Source: Acanthochlamys bracteata
Lineage: Eukaryota > Streptophyta > Magnoliopsida > Pandanales > Velloziaceae
Length of the DNA stretch: 64,000 bases
Direction of reading: 5' to 3'
NCBI GenBank assembly: GCA_019914995.1
Contig: CM034126.1
Coordinates: 8,809,001-8,873,000 of the forward strand
Made by a program: the position numbers and the translations under genes. Shown in pieces: positions 1 to 12,190 of this stretch. Under the pieces are notes generated by a model. That model was not told the DNA's origin. It saw nothing but the letters and a program-made list of their open reading frames with translations, and ran no database searches. How positions within the stretch are numbered: position 1 is the stretch's first letter; every line of letters starts with the position of its first letter.

Positions 1-1051
1 GTCTCTTGTCAAACACATAAATTAATTTTAGCCACAAGGATGAGGCGTTTTCATAAAGAGTTCCCATTGGATTGTTGAGCACCCATCTAGCAGTAACAGA
101 ATTGTGGCATTGAAAGTATCAGTCGTATGAAACTAAAGGAACTTAGCTCGGACAAACTACAGTTTTCAATTTAAGTAAATTACATAAAAAACTGTATGCA
201 ATATTTTCCAAAAGCTATCCCCTACTATTAACTCTGGCACCATTTTGATTGGCGTAACCTACTTATTCAACCACACTAACGGCAATATCACTTGATTAGC
301 AACTTTGAGCTACTTCTCTACCAGCTTCAACCTACCATTCCACTGCTTCTTTTCTCCTGGAAATTTTTTGGCTTGTTGAAGGATAACTACCGAACTGACT
401 AAATACATATGATAACATAACTGTTTTGTAACTGATGCGACTACTTGACAAAAAAATGGTTAGGCAGGCATTGAATAGTAGTACCTCAACATGATGGCAA
501 CTCTAGACAGCCTAAGACACTACAAAGAGATCACATGCTCCTCTGAATGACCAAAATCATTTCAAAATAATTATAGAGGAGTAGGAAGCATACTTGATTT
601 ACTAATTAGCACATAACTGAACAAAAGCCTTCACCATGATATTAGCTTTTGACATTCCAAGTATGTAAAGATGACCATAATGAAATCAAATTTAATAACA
701 TCTTTTTCTGCTGTTAGGCTTGCAAGATCACACCCCTAACAACCACTCCTTTCAAAAAGCAAGCTCCCTGTTTATGACCTCACCAGAGTATGCCTCTATC
801 AGCAGGAAACAACCACCTAGTGCATACCAGGTTGCACACTTTGCTTACACAATGATCATGGCTAAGTAGGCCAGATTATCTAAAACACACTATAGAACAG
901 TAGTTAAACAACCAATAACAAAATTGTAAAAGAACAACAACGCACGCTTCTAAATGAGTAGCTATTACTGAATGAGATTTATACCAAAGTAGTTAAAATT
1001 TTAAATCATCCATCTAGTAAACAATCAGAGACGGTAAGGTGATTACATTAC
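1..1051 (-). other. Unresolved 3' portion of the TZP-like gene (introns, perhaps a last exon)
   Basis: The PLUS3 exon ends at 1052 with a good donor (GAG followed by gtaatg), so transcription must continue to the left. I looked on the minus strand for the expected end of the PLUS3 domain (an acidic-Leu-x-Ala-Trp-Trp type stretch) and did not find it. One phase-compatible candidate exists: an acceptor after 133 opens a frame of 34 codons ending in TAA at 28-30. Its sequence resembles nothing I know, so I do not call it. The true last exon may be beyond the window. Confidence 0.35.
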
Positions 1052-4000
1052 CTCCTCAAAATCATAATTAGACACAAACCGGCTATCGACAAAATGCTGA
1101 AGATTCCCAATGCTAACAGAAAGAGCGTCCTCAGAAGTAGCACCTGAAAGTTATTCAAATGAATTACAGTTTCTTTGTTTGACCTAGAAAAGAAGGTGAA
1201 ATTTGTGTGCAGATTTGATAGATAATTCAAGTATATAAACATATTAGACAATATGAGAGCTTATCCAGTTCAGAGTGGAGGAATAAAAATCTTAATAAAT
1301 ACAACGGCTTGATGAGTCTTCACCATTAATCCTAGCCACATGGTATCCTGTCCTGCACACGCCTGTCTTCCTTTTGCCAAGGCGGAGACGAAGGAAAAAG
1401 CCATCAAGTTTGAAGTTTGGGGTGGGTGCTGCCAAACATCTAGCAAAACACATGAGCACCATTAGCCCAATCTCCAGCATAAGAAATTTTAGTATAAGCA
1501 TGTTATTGTTGTAGTTGCAACCACACAAACTTCCCTTCTACAAGTCATGTATCCATAATGAAGTATGCAAGGTTAATGGCAACTGGTCCAACATGCATTA
1601 TCAACACCTATATAAAATGATGGACCATGTGCCTAAGCTTTTGAAAGTGGATTATATATCCAAAACTTTTGGCTCTGATGGTGCATATCCCCATTGTCAC
1701 CTTAGCTTCATTGATCTTACTTGTGGGCACTTCGATACTTATATAAAGCTTTAACAAGTATAGCTTTTCTATACCTTTTTCTAAACAAAAAGACTCAAAC
1801 TCCCTCCCCATTGCTAATGTGGTTTGATTGTTGATGTATGTAAGGGAAATTGATATCACTGCATCATAGACCAAAGTGGCAAAAAGGAACTTTTAGTTAC
1901 ATAAGCAAACTAGGGAATGTTTAGTTTAGTTTATGAGAATATCAAATATAGCAGCCAATACTAAGTAGGAATTCTCTCATTTGAACCTGGATATAACCCA
2001 TGACCAACTAAGAGGCTCTAAACACACACAAATTGACAAAGTTCACTCCATCTATAGAAGTCGATGATCACTACCAACATCAAACAGAAGTCCAAGGACA
2101 TGCTGAAGAATCGCACAGATTACCAGTGACTATGTGCATGCTTATGTCTATTGATTTTAGGTATCTCTACTTCAATACAAAGAGAACCAAACTAGTTTAC
2201 CTATCACAAAATTGGCAAATAACTACACTATCAACTTGTAAACCTATAACCATTTGAAAGTTTTCATGCTTAACAAAAGAGATTGGCTAACTTTATTTTT
2301 TTTTTTTTGAAGGAAGGAGATCATAAAGGTAGCAAGATGCAAACAATTATTAGGAAGTATAGAGCATGCAATTGTTACAGTGAGGAATTCATGGTACCAC
2401 AAACCAAAGATTTTGTGAATAACTTACTTTAAGCTAAGAAAATTTGCAACTCACCAAGCTATTACATCAACCAACAACTTTACTAGAATTTATTAAATCA
2501 ATATTTTTTTGTAAGATTGATAATATTATAGCGTAAGTTGCAGACGATCTTGCTTACAGACCTCAGAGATAGGAAACTATGTGCCTTTGGAAAAGAAGCA
2601 TGATTATCTTTGTTTTCTTTCTTACCTGAGAATATCTGAACGAGACAAACGAAGCCTCCTCAAAGCACTGAAAATTCCTGAAACATCATCTTGCTTTTGT
2701 GCCAGCGAATCACATCGTTGCAAAGTTTGATTACTGCCAGACACATTCTCCATTAGAATTTGCTTAGGACTTCTTTCCCTTGAACTTTTTTCATCAGGAG
2801 ATAGACCCTTGGCGGTACAGCTTGCCACCTTACAGGGGACCTCATGATGCAGATTTCGTCCCGTTTTATCTATATCCCCTGAAACTCTACATGTGCCAAA
2901 CATCTGCTGCTTTTCCTGCTTGCCACCACTCCAGACTACAATTCGTCCATCACAACTACCAGAAAACTTATAAGGTTTCGGCATTATGTTTGCATAGTTT
3001 TCAGATCTCATGGTTAACATATCATTCTCAGTGGTTTTCTTCCTTTCTGACAAGATATTAGGACAGGAAATAGCCCAGTGGTTCAGTTGGAAACAGCAAA
3101 TACAGATACAGGAACACTTCTCCACATCATTAAAGAAAGTTATATCGCTCAATAGATCAAACTGCTGTGATTCAGTGAGCTTCAGGCAGTAATTCAAAGT
3201 GTGGCCACTTTCACCACAAAACAGGCAGTTTGTAGCAGAATCCCCAGTACTCATATGTTTCACAGGTACACTATGCTTAAAAGCATCCAACCTCTTTGCA
3301 AAAGTAGAAGCGATTGGCTTAAAATTATGAAACTTTGAGGAAGGTTGTAAAGAATTAAATTCTGATCTGAGCTTTTGGCCACAACCCAATGAATAAGGGC
3401 CATTATTCAAATTGTTATCTAATCTGCAAGGAGTGTTATTTTGTGACAGAGAATTGGATGCGTCACAGAAGCTAGGAAGCATCTGCACCTCTGAACTTGA
3501 AGCTTGATTGGGATTCCCAGGATTGGGCATATTTGAGGAAGGTTTTGGAGAAAGCCTGGTTACCCATAAGCTCTCATGAAAATTTCTTTTGTCATTAGAC
3601 AGATCCTCAGAACCAGTCAAACCATAGTTGACTTTACCAGTAGTAGCTTTGCCTCCAGGATATCCAGGAGTACCATCACCCAAATTTCCAACTATCTTTC
3701 TTTCAAGCTTGTTTCCTTTGGTATCACATCTTGGACCAGAAAAACCATTCACTGCAAATGAAGTTGATTTCTTTATGTTATCCCGATTCAGCCCTCCACA
3801 CAGATTGGACTGCTGTAGGGAGTAGTTATCTCCAGACGAAATCTGATCGTCACACTTGAGCAGTTCACCGTGGACAACTTCCCTAGCATTGACCATGATC
3901 GCTCTTCTGGGCGATGTATTTTGTAAATCAAGATCATCATTATCTTCATGATAAGTACTGCAAGCGCTATAGTTCTGTGTTGGAGCTTGTTCTTTTAGCA

Positions 4001-5787
4001 AACCCAGCTCATTTCTAAAGCCAGTATCATGAAATTTATCATAATGAAGTTGTGAACTAGAGTTGAAAAGGGCGTGGAAAATTGACTGAAAGCCCATTCT
4101 TCCACCACTAACCTCCACTTGTTTATCATGTAACACAGAAGGGGAATTCATGTTTGTTCCTTTTAGGTAAGAAACTGGCTGAACAAGGACTGGTAAGGAC
4201 TGATGAGATCTTGGTAGCCTGTTCATCATACTGGAAACCCAATTTAGAAATGAGCTCCCTTTTAGGGAGTCTCTGGAAGCAAAACATGTATTATGATTGG
4301 TTTCTTTCTTAATTCTTTTACTTCCTGAAGAAATCTCCAATTCGCAGCTCCGGGCTCTTTTTCCTTCAGAAAGAAGCTCCTCGCTGTTATTACTTTCAAC
4401 ACTTTCATGGCTGTTAGCATTCCCACTGGAGATACTTTGTCTATCACCTGTGTCAAAAGCTTCACATACATTCCATTCAATTATAGTATTGTTAGGTACC
4501 CCAAGAGCAGGTGCAATGTCTGTATGCGATGCTTGCCCAATGTCACCTTTGAAAGCATCTGAAGGCTGCGATACTGCTGTTCTACCTAACTTACTCTTGT
4601 CTGATCCTCCATCAACAGAATAATTAGCAGTAAGATGGAAATAGCCCAGGTGACAAGTCATTTTATTATTTCCACCTGTATCCATAGCTAACTCAAAATG
4701 TCCACGATCTGAATCCCTGGGGTTTGCTGATGACTTCAGAAGATCTACAGTTTCTCCTTTCATGGAACCTTCACTGGCAGAAACAATTTCAAGTCCCTGC
4801 GAGTAGTGATAGCTCATTCCCATAGAATTCCTCAGATGATCATATGGAGATCCTGCAGTCAATGCCCATTTACCTTCTTCTTTTATGTCATCTTTAGGCA
4901 TTCCTAAAGTGCATGCTCATGGATCAGAAATTTTAACTAAAACAATGTCTCCGTAAGTCCTCTTTAGAATTGTACTAACAGATCATCATGGCTCTATATA
5001 TATCTTACCTGGAATGGTGGGTCCAGAAACTTTATCTACACCATCTGCTAGGTAGCTACTAAATAAAGGAGAACCATTTACCAATTTGCCTGCATCATCG
5101 TCATAATGTTTGTCGCTTTTACTGTGAAACTTTTTCTTTCTGTTTTCCTCCTGAAAAGAAACTGCCCCAAAAAAAATTTAAAAAAAAAATAAAAAAAAAG
5201 AAAGAAAGAGAAACATCACCAATCAAACTTCATGTGAGTATAAGCTTTAATCTTTCTCCCATCTAGGAATGAAGCATAATAAACAATTATTTAGTGATGT
5301 GTTAGATTTACAGTATTCATGGATATATTTAAGCTTTTTGCAAGTTTACATGGATGAATCACTTACTAAGGTCCTGTTCATGGATCATCTTGACTGGATG
5401 CATTCGGGAGTTAGTTTGTGGATGACTGGTCCTGGTTAATGTCTGCAAGTTATTGCTCACAGAACCTTCTTCACTATGCATAGGAGCCAAATTTTTATCT
5501 CTGGCACCTCTAGAATTGCTGCCTTCCCCATCATTTGCGCAAGGTAGGATCATAATATTAAATGCTTCCGTGTTCCAGAGGAGAGAGGATCTCCTCCGAC
5601 TTAAACTGGGTTTAGCATATTTAATACTTAAACCTCTTTTTGGAGACCAAACCAGCTCCGAGAGTGGACTTGTAGTAATAAATACCATGTCTGCTCTTGA
5701 CCCTGCATTTGCACCTGCAGTGTCTTTGCTTTCTGGACTTTCAGCGTAGTTGTTATTAGAAGCTAATGCATCTTCCAAGGTTGTCAT
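1052..5787 (-). CDS. TZP: TZP-like tandem zinc knuckle / PLUS3 domain nuclear protein (3' end incomplete)
   Basis: Five coding exons can be joined in phase on the minus strand: 5787-5367, 5161-5009, 4903-2626, 1439 to 1324 or 1306, and 1143-1052, giving about 1,000 residues so far. An early motif, SPLSELVWSPKRGLSIKYA, looks family-conserved. Two CCHC knuckles follow each other, CLFCGESGHTLNYC (about residue 751) and CICCFQLNHWAISC with its CX2CX4HX4C spacing from about 792. Next come LRRLRLSRSDIL, LDGFFLRLRLGK and, after an intron, LSVSIGNLQHFVDSRFVSN, which read as a PLUS3 domain. Tandem knuckles plus PLUS3 define TZP, which in Arabidopsis acts in the nucleus with phytochromes in growth and flowering control. 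The start at 5787 is the first ATG of the open frame and needs no upstream coding exon. The donor after the fourth exon is ambiguous (gtgaag at 1323 or gttgta at 1305); both keep phase. The protein is longer than Arabidopsis TZP. The central region is Ser/Asn-rich and probably disordered. Confidence 0.85.
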
Positions 5788-7600
5788 TGGTCCTTAGCAG
5801 AAGGTTCTCAGATTGACTTAGTGCCAAGCAGTTCAAAATTTACTCTTAGAAATATCAGAAAAACTAATGATCCATTCATGCTTCTGTTAGACAGCCTGCC
5901 TAAAAATAACAAACATAACAGAATGTGAAAATTAGTAAAACATAAGCCAAAAGCTTGTTTTAACTTCATTTAAAAATAAACTTCTATTTTCAGCAAAAGA
6001 AGGATAATTGTGTATCATTATAGCAGATCGATGTATGAACATCCACGAGTCCCTTGATTACAAATTTTTTCTTAAATCCTTCTTCAGGTAATCCTATGCA
6101 TCCCTATGCTTCACATGCGCCCTTTCATGAATTGATACTCATTTTAGTTGTCATGAATCACACATGCTATCGCAGAGCCTTCAATCGTACCAACTCTGGT
6201 GGTATACATTTGGCAACTTTCAAAATGCAAGATGACATACAGGATCAGCTAAGGATATATGTTTGATAGGTGCAATTCTTAAAACATTATCAACTGCTTA
6301 TGTACTGCCCCCTTTCTCCATATACGTGATTGATCCTATCTTGAGATCAGAACTCTAATGCAACAGCTCTCTAACAAAGCAATGCTCATGAATTGACACA
6401 CATGTTCAAGTTGCAAATGCCAAATGATACAACCACTATGCCAGAGTAGAATTTCCCGACCCATTTTGTCATCCAAGCATGCTGTGTGTGGAACGATGAG
6501 ATGCTTAAAGAAGTGACTCACAACACGGATCAAATCGACAAAAGGAAACCAACAATCCCAGTATCACTGAAAAGATCTTACAATTTGCAAGTCTCCTGTC
6601 AGCTAAGATACCAAAGTAAGCACTTTACTATAATCTATATATACAAAATAAATATGAGAAGGATAACATGGAGAATTGAGTATTTTTCTGGACTGCAGCT
6701 ACAAAGGCAAATTCACAATGACAGGGAAAAGAAAGCGATTGTCCTCAATATCTATAAAGGAAATCCTATAAACAGTAGATGTAAATGAAATTTTCAGAAA
6801 ATAGAAGTGACAAACTAAACCTGAAGACCAGATAAAGCTTAATAAAAGGAGCACCTTAGAGTTCAGTGGAAAGTCAAATACTTCATCAATATATTCAACA
6901 GAAACCTAACTTTTAAGATAAGTAAAATGTTTCAACATTTAGTTGTCAAAACCAAAAAAAACAATGTCAAATCCAAACTCAAAATATGCAGAAACGTACT
7001 CATCAGACATAAAATTAAGCATATTGTTAAGAAAAATTTCATGCAAACGTAATGTATGTTCGATGATGAACTGCAACCAAAAGTTGGATATATACTGTAG
7101 TGTTGAACGTAGTCTCAAACAATTTCACTGACCAATAATCATCTTACGAATTAAAAAACCACCAGTTGACGAACATCAATGCAGCAAACTTAAGATAAAC
7201 ATTCTATGTTTACAACTAGAAACACATCACTGAAGAACAACCATCAAATTAAAAACAAGTAGAATTATTCATACTAACTTATAGATCAAAAAAAATAGTA
7301 AATAAAACAAGAGCAGTCACATCAGATCTATAAAAGTAAACTGCTTTGGAACAACAAGTAATACAACAAAAATTTTAAGGGAAAACAAAGGAAGACAAAT
7401 TGAAGATGAACAAATACTTTTCAACAGTTTCAAGAGCTCACCTCGACAATCTACAACACTAACGAACCAGATTTATATTCTATAAACCAAACTGCAGCAA
7501 AAAAACATTCCATAAATAGAAGCTTTCCGATATCTTCTTATGAGAAAGGCCCAATCAAACAAATATATTTAAATAGAAAGAGAAAGTAGATGGGAAAGAA
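5788..7600 (-). other. Probable 5' leader and leader intron of the TZP-like gene
   Basis: Upstream of the start codon the minus strand has an acceptor cluster at about 5896-5901, two AGs four bases apart (tttttag then gcag). A plausible donor (gag followed by gtgagctc) sits at 7441. This suggests a leader intron of about 1.5 kb joining a first non-coding exon near 7442-7600 to the coding exon. No coding feature is seen inside on either strand; small open frames there look like chance. Inferred from splice motifs only. Confidence 0.4.
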
Positions 7601-7640
7601 AGAATAAGAAAAGGAAAAAGAATAGTTGGATGGCGTTGGT

Positions 7641-8005
7641 CGTCTAATCACGGAAGCAACCGTCTACTTTTTTCTTTTTAATATTTTAAATTATTATTAT
7701 TTATTTTATTTCATATTCGGGAATTGATCTTGAGGTCAGGAATTGACAACGTGGACAAAATTGTGGACCTTCAATGAGATCGGGTTCGGAGGATCTTCCT
7801 TAGTGGACCTGTAAGATTGATGGAGTCTTCAAAGATTATCTTGTACATTGAATGACCAAAATGTCTTTGGCATACGTTTTGGGCTCTTGCTAAATGTTAC
7901 GTAGCACATAACAGTATACCCAGCCCTATAAGTTAAACCCTTAACTTTGTTCTTCGTCGAGTTCTTTTCGCTGCAGAAGCAGGGATCTAAGCGACGAAGC
8001 AAGGA
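7641..8005. promoter_or_regulatory. Shared divergent promoter between TZP-like gene and L13 relict
   Basis: The interval separates two genes facing away from each other. On the plus strand, aaaccct at about 7935-7941 is a partial telo-box, an element common in promoters of plant ribosomal-protein genes. A CT-rich leader then runs to the L13 start codon at 8006. No clear TATA box is seen for either gene. Promoter function is inferred from position. Confidence 0.4.
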
Positions 8006-10850
8006 ATGGCGACCACCGCTGCTGCACAGCCTTTCAAAGGAAATCTCAAGGTCATCCAATAAGCAGCTTCGTAAATTTGTCTTGTTTTTCTAAATCTATT
8101 TCATATCTCCCAAATGGAGCGGGAGTTGCTTTGGTGAAATTTCGTCTATTGATTCTTTCAGAGTTGCTTTCTGGTGTGGAATCTGTTGAGTCGATGAAGA
8201 AGAATAAAGCATGATTTCATGGTTTTCCTGGAATTTTTCCTCTTCTGATAAGTTGGATCGATGCAAATACAGTTTTGAGCTTCTGAGAAGCTCAAAGAAT
8301 CGATTTAAATTTTTTGTATTGGTTTTATAACATGAATATCCCTGGTCCCGGATCGTTCTTTATACATTGAAGTGTTAAGCGAAATGAAGATTGTCAGGTT
8401 TAGAGTATTGCGATTGGAGACATTGTATAGATGAGTTTATAGCTACACCTATCTCCAATTTGTAGCACATTTTGGGCAATATTAAGTCTGTTGCAAATTT
8501 TGGAAGTGCTTTGCATCTAAGATGCCTTATACAATTTAGTTTTCTCTAAACAAAAAGTGGTGTTCGTAGCTGTGTAGTCGTTGGGAATTTGAATTTTGAA
8601 GTTCTAGCGGTGCTTTTGCTAGTGAGAAATTGAAATAGTTGCCCTGTTAGACAGAAACCTGCTTGCATTTTCTGAAACTAACGACAATGATTTTTACAAT
8701 GAATCCACTAAGAGCCTACCAACTCAATCTGTCTAGACATCTAATGTCCTAAACATCAGTAGTTGCAAATTGTGTATTTCTTTTAAAACAACCCTCCGTA
8801 AACAAGCTTTGTAGATTCTACAGACTGAAAGATACTTACTTTGATTTTTGTGTCGAAAACATGTAGTTTGTACTGCACTTTACCTCTTCTTCTCTCCTCT
8901 TTAGAATCTGAGATCTTTGTTTTTTTTTTTTTTTTTTTTGTGTGCAGAAAGCGCTTGCTGGCCTGAAAGAATTGACCTTAATGGTTTGAGATGGAGGGTC
9001 TTCGATGCCGAAGGACAGGTTTGTCAATATTATTTCCTTATGGAATTCTTGATTTTTCAATTCCAACTTCGCTTATTTGTTGAGTTTTACTTCTTTCATA
9101 ACTTATGGCTTGTGTCCGTTTAGGTTCTTGGTAGGCTGGCATCTCAAATAGCAATCAAGGAAAGGACAAGCCCACATATGCTCCACTTCGTGATGAAGGT
9201 GACTTGTGCGACGTGCTCAATGCCAAGGATGTTTGCGTAACTGGGAGGAATTTGACAGACAAGTTCTATCGTTGGCACGCGGGGTTAGCCTTTCTTTCCT
9301 CGCTTGGATTAGCTGTCCCATCTGTTAGGCGTTTTGTCTCTCTGTTGACATCTTCTCAACTATATTTATCATGACCAGGTATGCAGGCAACCTCAAAGAG
9401 AGAAGGTTTAAGGATCAGCTAGCTAAGGACCCTACTGAGGTGATATGAAAAGCTGTCTTGCATATGCTACCCAGGAACAGCTGCGCAATGTATAGTGTGC
9501 TGTAGTTCGTTACCTCCATGACTCGAGAAACTTGTGCGCTTTAGGGTCCGTATGGTAGAAAGAAAATTTTGGCTTCCTCTTATTGACTGTGGTTTGAGTG
9601 TTTGTACAAATGTTTCCTGTAGGAAGTAATTGGCTTTCATTTAGTGTTGCGATAGCAACTAACCACCTTTTTTGAGGGAATAGACTTTAGAAAAATGGAT
9701 GTCCAGTCATAAGGAAGTAATTATTCTTAACTCTGGTTTGAGGGTATAACTTCACTTATTTAGGGTTGATAAAAAGTTATCCAAACACCCAAAATAGCCT
9801 TTTCTAATTGGCACCTTAAGAAAATGGAATCACTTTAAATTTCAAGATAGCTGTGTATCCAAACAAATCCTTAGCAAGAAAACTTTTGATTAGTTTATTT
9901 CTTATTAACTAATTTATAAAAGACAGGGGAAATAATGGTTTCTAGTTCTTAATGCGTTTCAGTGGATTGATGTGATTGATCTAAGCACGTATAATTTGAT
10001 TTGTTGACACATCCTGAACTATGTTTTATATAATCTATTTCTAACAGATTTTGAACCGGTCTTATATAATAAAACTCTTAAGGAAAATTTAGGTGCATCA
10101 TGCCATACTTACAATTTTAGAGAGTGTATATTCTGAGGACCATGATTTTTTCCCTGTAATTGGAACAAATCTGTGGCTTAAACAAATAGTCTCTTTCATC
10201 TTTTTGATACTTTCGCTCATGCTTACAAATATACAAACAGATCTCCTTAAACTTAACTTTGTTATGGTCAGGATCCTTTCATGTGAAAGATAATTTGGGT
10301 TTTGGCATGTTTGTAAGGCCTGAACTATGAACACAGCCAGGTAGTAAGTCGATATGCTTAGAAATAGAAAAACATAGTACCTTAAGCACAACTATGATGT
10401 GGTCATACTCCGTCCTTGTGAAAGATAACTCTGGGGTTTAGCAACTATGTTGACGGCTTCAACTATGAATCAGCAAGGTAGTAGAATGTATGATGTATAT
10501 TTTTTAATTCATTAAGAGATCTACGTAGTATGAAGGCTTCATCTATGACGGATAGTGTTTTTCTACACCTGATTCTACTTCTAAACACCATGTTTTTTTC
10601 TTGATATTGTCTTGTGCATTATAGTACTTATGGCTTGTACCCGGTGCTGGACCATGATAGCAAACTGAGAATTTTTGCAGGAAGTGAGCACCCATTTGAC
10701 GACCGACCCTTAGAGCTATACATGATACCCCCTCGTAAGTTTCGTGAGATGAGACCTCGTGCAAGGCGTACTTCAACATGAGCTCAAAAAGAAGGCTGAG
10801 CAGAAGGATGTAACCCCAGTCAGTAAAAAAAAAGGAAGATAAAGCAGAGG
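8006..10850 (+). pseudogene. Unprocessed pseudogene of organelle-type ribosomal protein L13 (uL13)
   Basis: Exon 1 (8006-8050) encodes a normal start of 15 codons, MATTAAAQPFKGNLK. Exon 2 (8948-9018) should encode KALAGLKRI-type sequence followed by DLNGLRWRVFDAEGQ, but is 71 rather than 72 bases long: one A is missing, which shifts the frame. Exon 3 (9124-9283) starts VLGRLASQIA and ends in VTGRNLTDKFYRWHAG, with 7 bases lost between. Exon 4 (from 9379) has YAGNLKERRFKDQLAKDP followed by TGA at 9446-9448 where the family has Arg. Its donor looks destroyed. Exon 5 (about 10650-10815) keeps LRIFAGSEHPFDDRPLE and REMRPRARR but lacks a clean acceptor and is frameshifted near its end. The family is the bacterial-type L13 of plant mitochondrial/plastid ribosomes, about 200 residues. 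Retained introns show a decayed gene copy and not a retrocopy. A functional copy is expected elsewhere. Unpolished assembly could explain single-base shifts but not the 7-bp loss and splice damage together. Confidence 0.85.
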
Positions 10851-12190
10851 TCAGTGTGTGAGAACTAAATGGTACATTTTTGTTTGTTCTCTTTTGCACT
10901 TCTTGCCTGCCTGTATGTTTGTGTAGACATGACTTGGCTGTTCAAGAACTTGAGCTTTTCTACAAACAGTTTCTGTAGATTAATGATGTACAATTGGTAG
11001 GCTTTCCTGTAATTGCTTCTTTGAAACTTCATGATTTTTGTGTGTTTGTACCACAGAAATTTTAGTTCATATTGCTTTCTGCTACTTGATCAGTGGGGAA
11101 TGCCAGTCTCAAATGATCAGTTGTGTGCTTCTGTATTTTGTATATAGAAAGATTGATTTGTAATCAGGAGTTGAATGGAAGCAGTTGGCTTGTTAGGCAA
11201 TACTTTTAGTTGATATTCGCTAACTTACCACGTAACTTAAGATAGGTTCTTTATGATCTTACTGTAATGCCTTCTACCTTCTGAATTTCAGGAAGATAGT
11301 TGTTCATATATAATCAAGAACTGGTAGGTCTTTTGGGTAACTATGAGTTTTTTGTTAGCTCCTAATCCATTATACATATGCAAATGTCATCTGCATAGAG
11401 CATTTAAAGCAACTTTAGTTTCAGCAACATGTAAGTGGAACTTTGTCATCATCAATTTTGTATCTATACATAGACATCATCTCAGCTTCCAGTGTATAAG
11501 ATTGTTACTTTTCTTTATTTCGTTTGCTGTTTTCCACTCATCATCTACTTCTGATATATGCTCTTACTGTTTCAATCTGCAGTGACTGATGGATCCCAAC
11601 TTGTCTCTCGCCTGAGAGGCAGTCACTAGGACAGATAGAAATCCCTCTGTACACTGCATGTTAGGGGTCTTCTTTTGATCACAAAGTAAGCTTAAATTAA
11701 CAATTATCCATCAATTTTTCTTAGAGATGCATCAATTATGATTCGTCTCACATAGTTATGGCTTGCGTAGTTATTTACCAGAATCATAGCGCAAAAGAAA
11801 AGTTACTTTTCCTAAGCATCTCAAGCATGAATCAAACAATGGCAGTCAGTTATTATATGCTAATATGATTGTAACTCCATTGACCGATATACATTTCTGT
11901 GAAGTTTTGCAGCTGTTCCATGTATGTCCTGGCAACCTGAAACGCTTCTGTTACAGATTCATTTGCTGTTCAAAAAGAGCTCTACTCAACTGTTGCTACA
12001 CGTCTAGTTCAAAATTTGTGGGCGTTAGCTATATGTCCCATGTTGGACAACATGGGGTGTGATAATATGTATAATCCTTGCTTGGAAGATTGAGCTGGTC
12101 GGGGTTTCCGAATCTTAGCTGGAGCATTTGCTCCTAAGTCTGTATAAGAGCTGCTAATTCAAATGGATCATGTAAAGATGTAGTGGATAT
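10851..12190 (+). other. 3' flank of the L13 pseudogene
   Basis: T-rich, intron- and UTR-like sequence without any reading frame I recognise. It probably includes the former 3' untranslated region and an intron. Short open frames here show no family motif. Confidence 0.4.

Noticed and set aside
1048-1251. Minus-strand open frame of 67 codons
   Set aside because: It is a shifted reading of the PLUS3 exon at 1052-1143 plus intron; the true frame gives LSVSIGNLQHFVDSRF.
10543-10899. Minus-strand open frame of 118 codons
   Set aside because: It is antisense to the last exon of the L13 pseudogene and has no family motif.
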